Source: Thermomonas sp. (GTDB lineage: Bacteria; Pseudomonadota; Gammaproteobacteria; Xanthomonadales; Xanthomonadaceae). Taken from it: DNA of 5,966 nucleotides. Shown here in pieces: positions 5,770-5,966 of this stretch (position 1 is its first letter; each line of letters starts with the position of its first letter). The stretch spans positions 1 to 5,966 of the forward strand of contig JANJSW010000062.1 of NCBI GenBank assembly GCA_024711415.1, given 5' to 3'. Under the pieces are notes generated by a model. It was not told the DNA's origin and searched no databases. It was given only the letters and a program-made list of their open reading frames with translations. A program made the position numbers and the translations under genes.

Positions 5770-5966
5770 TCAGAACGAATTGTCGCCGTCGAGGATGCGA
5801 CCAAGCCCGCCGAGCACCGAACCTTCGCCGCGCGCACCGCCGTTCTGCGGCGCCGCCGCCAGCATGCGGCCGGCCAGGCGCGAGAACGGCAGCGACTGCA
5901 GCCACAACTTGCCGGGGCCGGTCAGCGTCGAGAGGAACACGCCTTCGCCGCCGAAGAACATCGACT
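5770..5966 (-). CDS. AIM24 / TIGR00266 family protein, C-terminal fragment
   Basis: Only the last 65 or so codons are in the window; the start lies beyond the right edge. The visible sequence, [18 protein letters not shown] followed by [17 protein letters not shown], matches the conserved C-terminal beta-strands of the AIM24 (DUF124, TIGR00266) family. The tail [20 protein letters not shown] is the Gly-rich end typical of bacterial members. An internal ATG at 5959-5961 is within the conserved domain and is not the true start. The family's biochemical function in bacteria is not settled. The stop is TGA at 5770-5772, followed by a strong hairpin. The assignment rests on recall of the family pattern over a short stretch. 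Confidence 0.85.
   Translation of the reverse strand, partial: SMFFGGEGVFLSTLTGPGKLWLQSLPFSRLAGRMLAAAPQNGGARGEGSVLGGLGRILDGDNSF

Noticed and set aside
1..5966. CRISPR array, tRNA, transposon ends or phage genes
   Set aside because: No regularly spaced repeats, cloverleaf-like segment, transposase motifs or terminal inverted repeats were seen; the visible genes are ordinary chromosomal families.

Overview
The window looks like a chromosomal segment from a high-GC gammaproteobacterium, most likely the Xanthomonadaceae/Lysobacteraceae (Lysobacter, Luteimonas, Pseudoxanthomonas and relatives). The reasons are a base composition that looks about two-thirds G+C, codons that almost always end in G or C, and a housekeeping/envelope gene set typical of that group. 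The taxonomic call is inference from recognised protein families; no rRNA or other marker is present.

Layout. Seven protein-coding genes fill almost the whole window, six of them on the minus strand. From left to right: an M61 metallopeptidase with a PDZ domain (1-1959, minus, no stop codon before the left edge); a divergent small lipoprotein of the I78 peptidase-inhibitor family (2093-2389, plus); a TetA-like 12-TM major facilitator (2410-3687, minus, TTG start); a DUF2239 protein (3742-4335, minus, GTG start); GTP cyclohydrolase I, folE (4398-5009, minus); a glycine-zipper protein (5108-5566, minus); and the C-terminal end of an AIM24/TIGR00266 family protein (5770-5966, minus, cut by the right edge). 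No gene-free stretch exceeds about 205 bases. I saw no tRNA, rRNA, CRISPR array, insertion sequence or attachment site.

Transcription units. On the minus strand the glycine-zipper gene is closed by a clear intrinsic terminator (5061-5085), so folE probably starts a new unit. DUF2239 has a candidate promoter in an unusually AT-rich patch just after the folE stop, and lies 54 bases upstream of the transporter; the two are probably co-transcribed. The M61 gene and the inhibitor lipoprotein diverge from a 133-base region.

How the genes may work together. The window is mostly ordinary: folate synthesis (FolE), envelope-associated proteins (M61 peptidase, I78 lipoprotein, glycine-zipper protein) and an efflux pump. 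The least understood part is the DUF2239-transporter pair. The central part of DUF2239 reads like an AT-hook followed by a ribbon-helix-helix, and an AT-rich imperfect palindrome lies just upstream of the gene. That fits a self-regulated efflux unit, but this is a hypothesis. I did not find strong evidence of a wholly new system.
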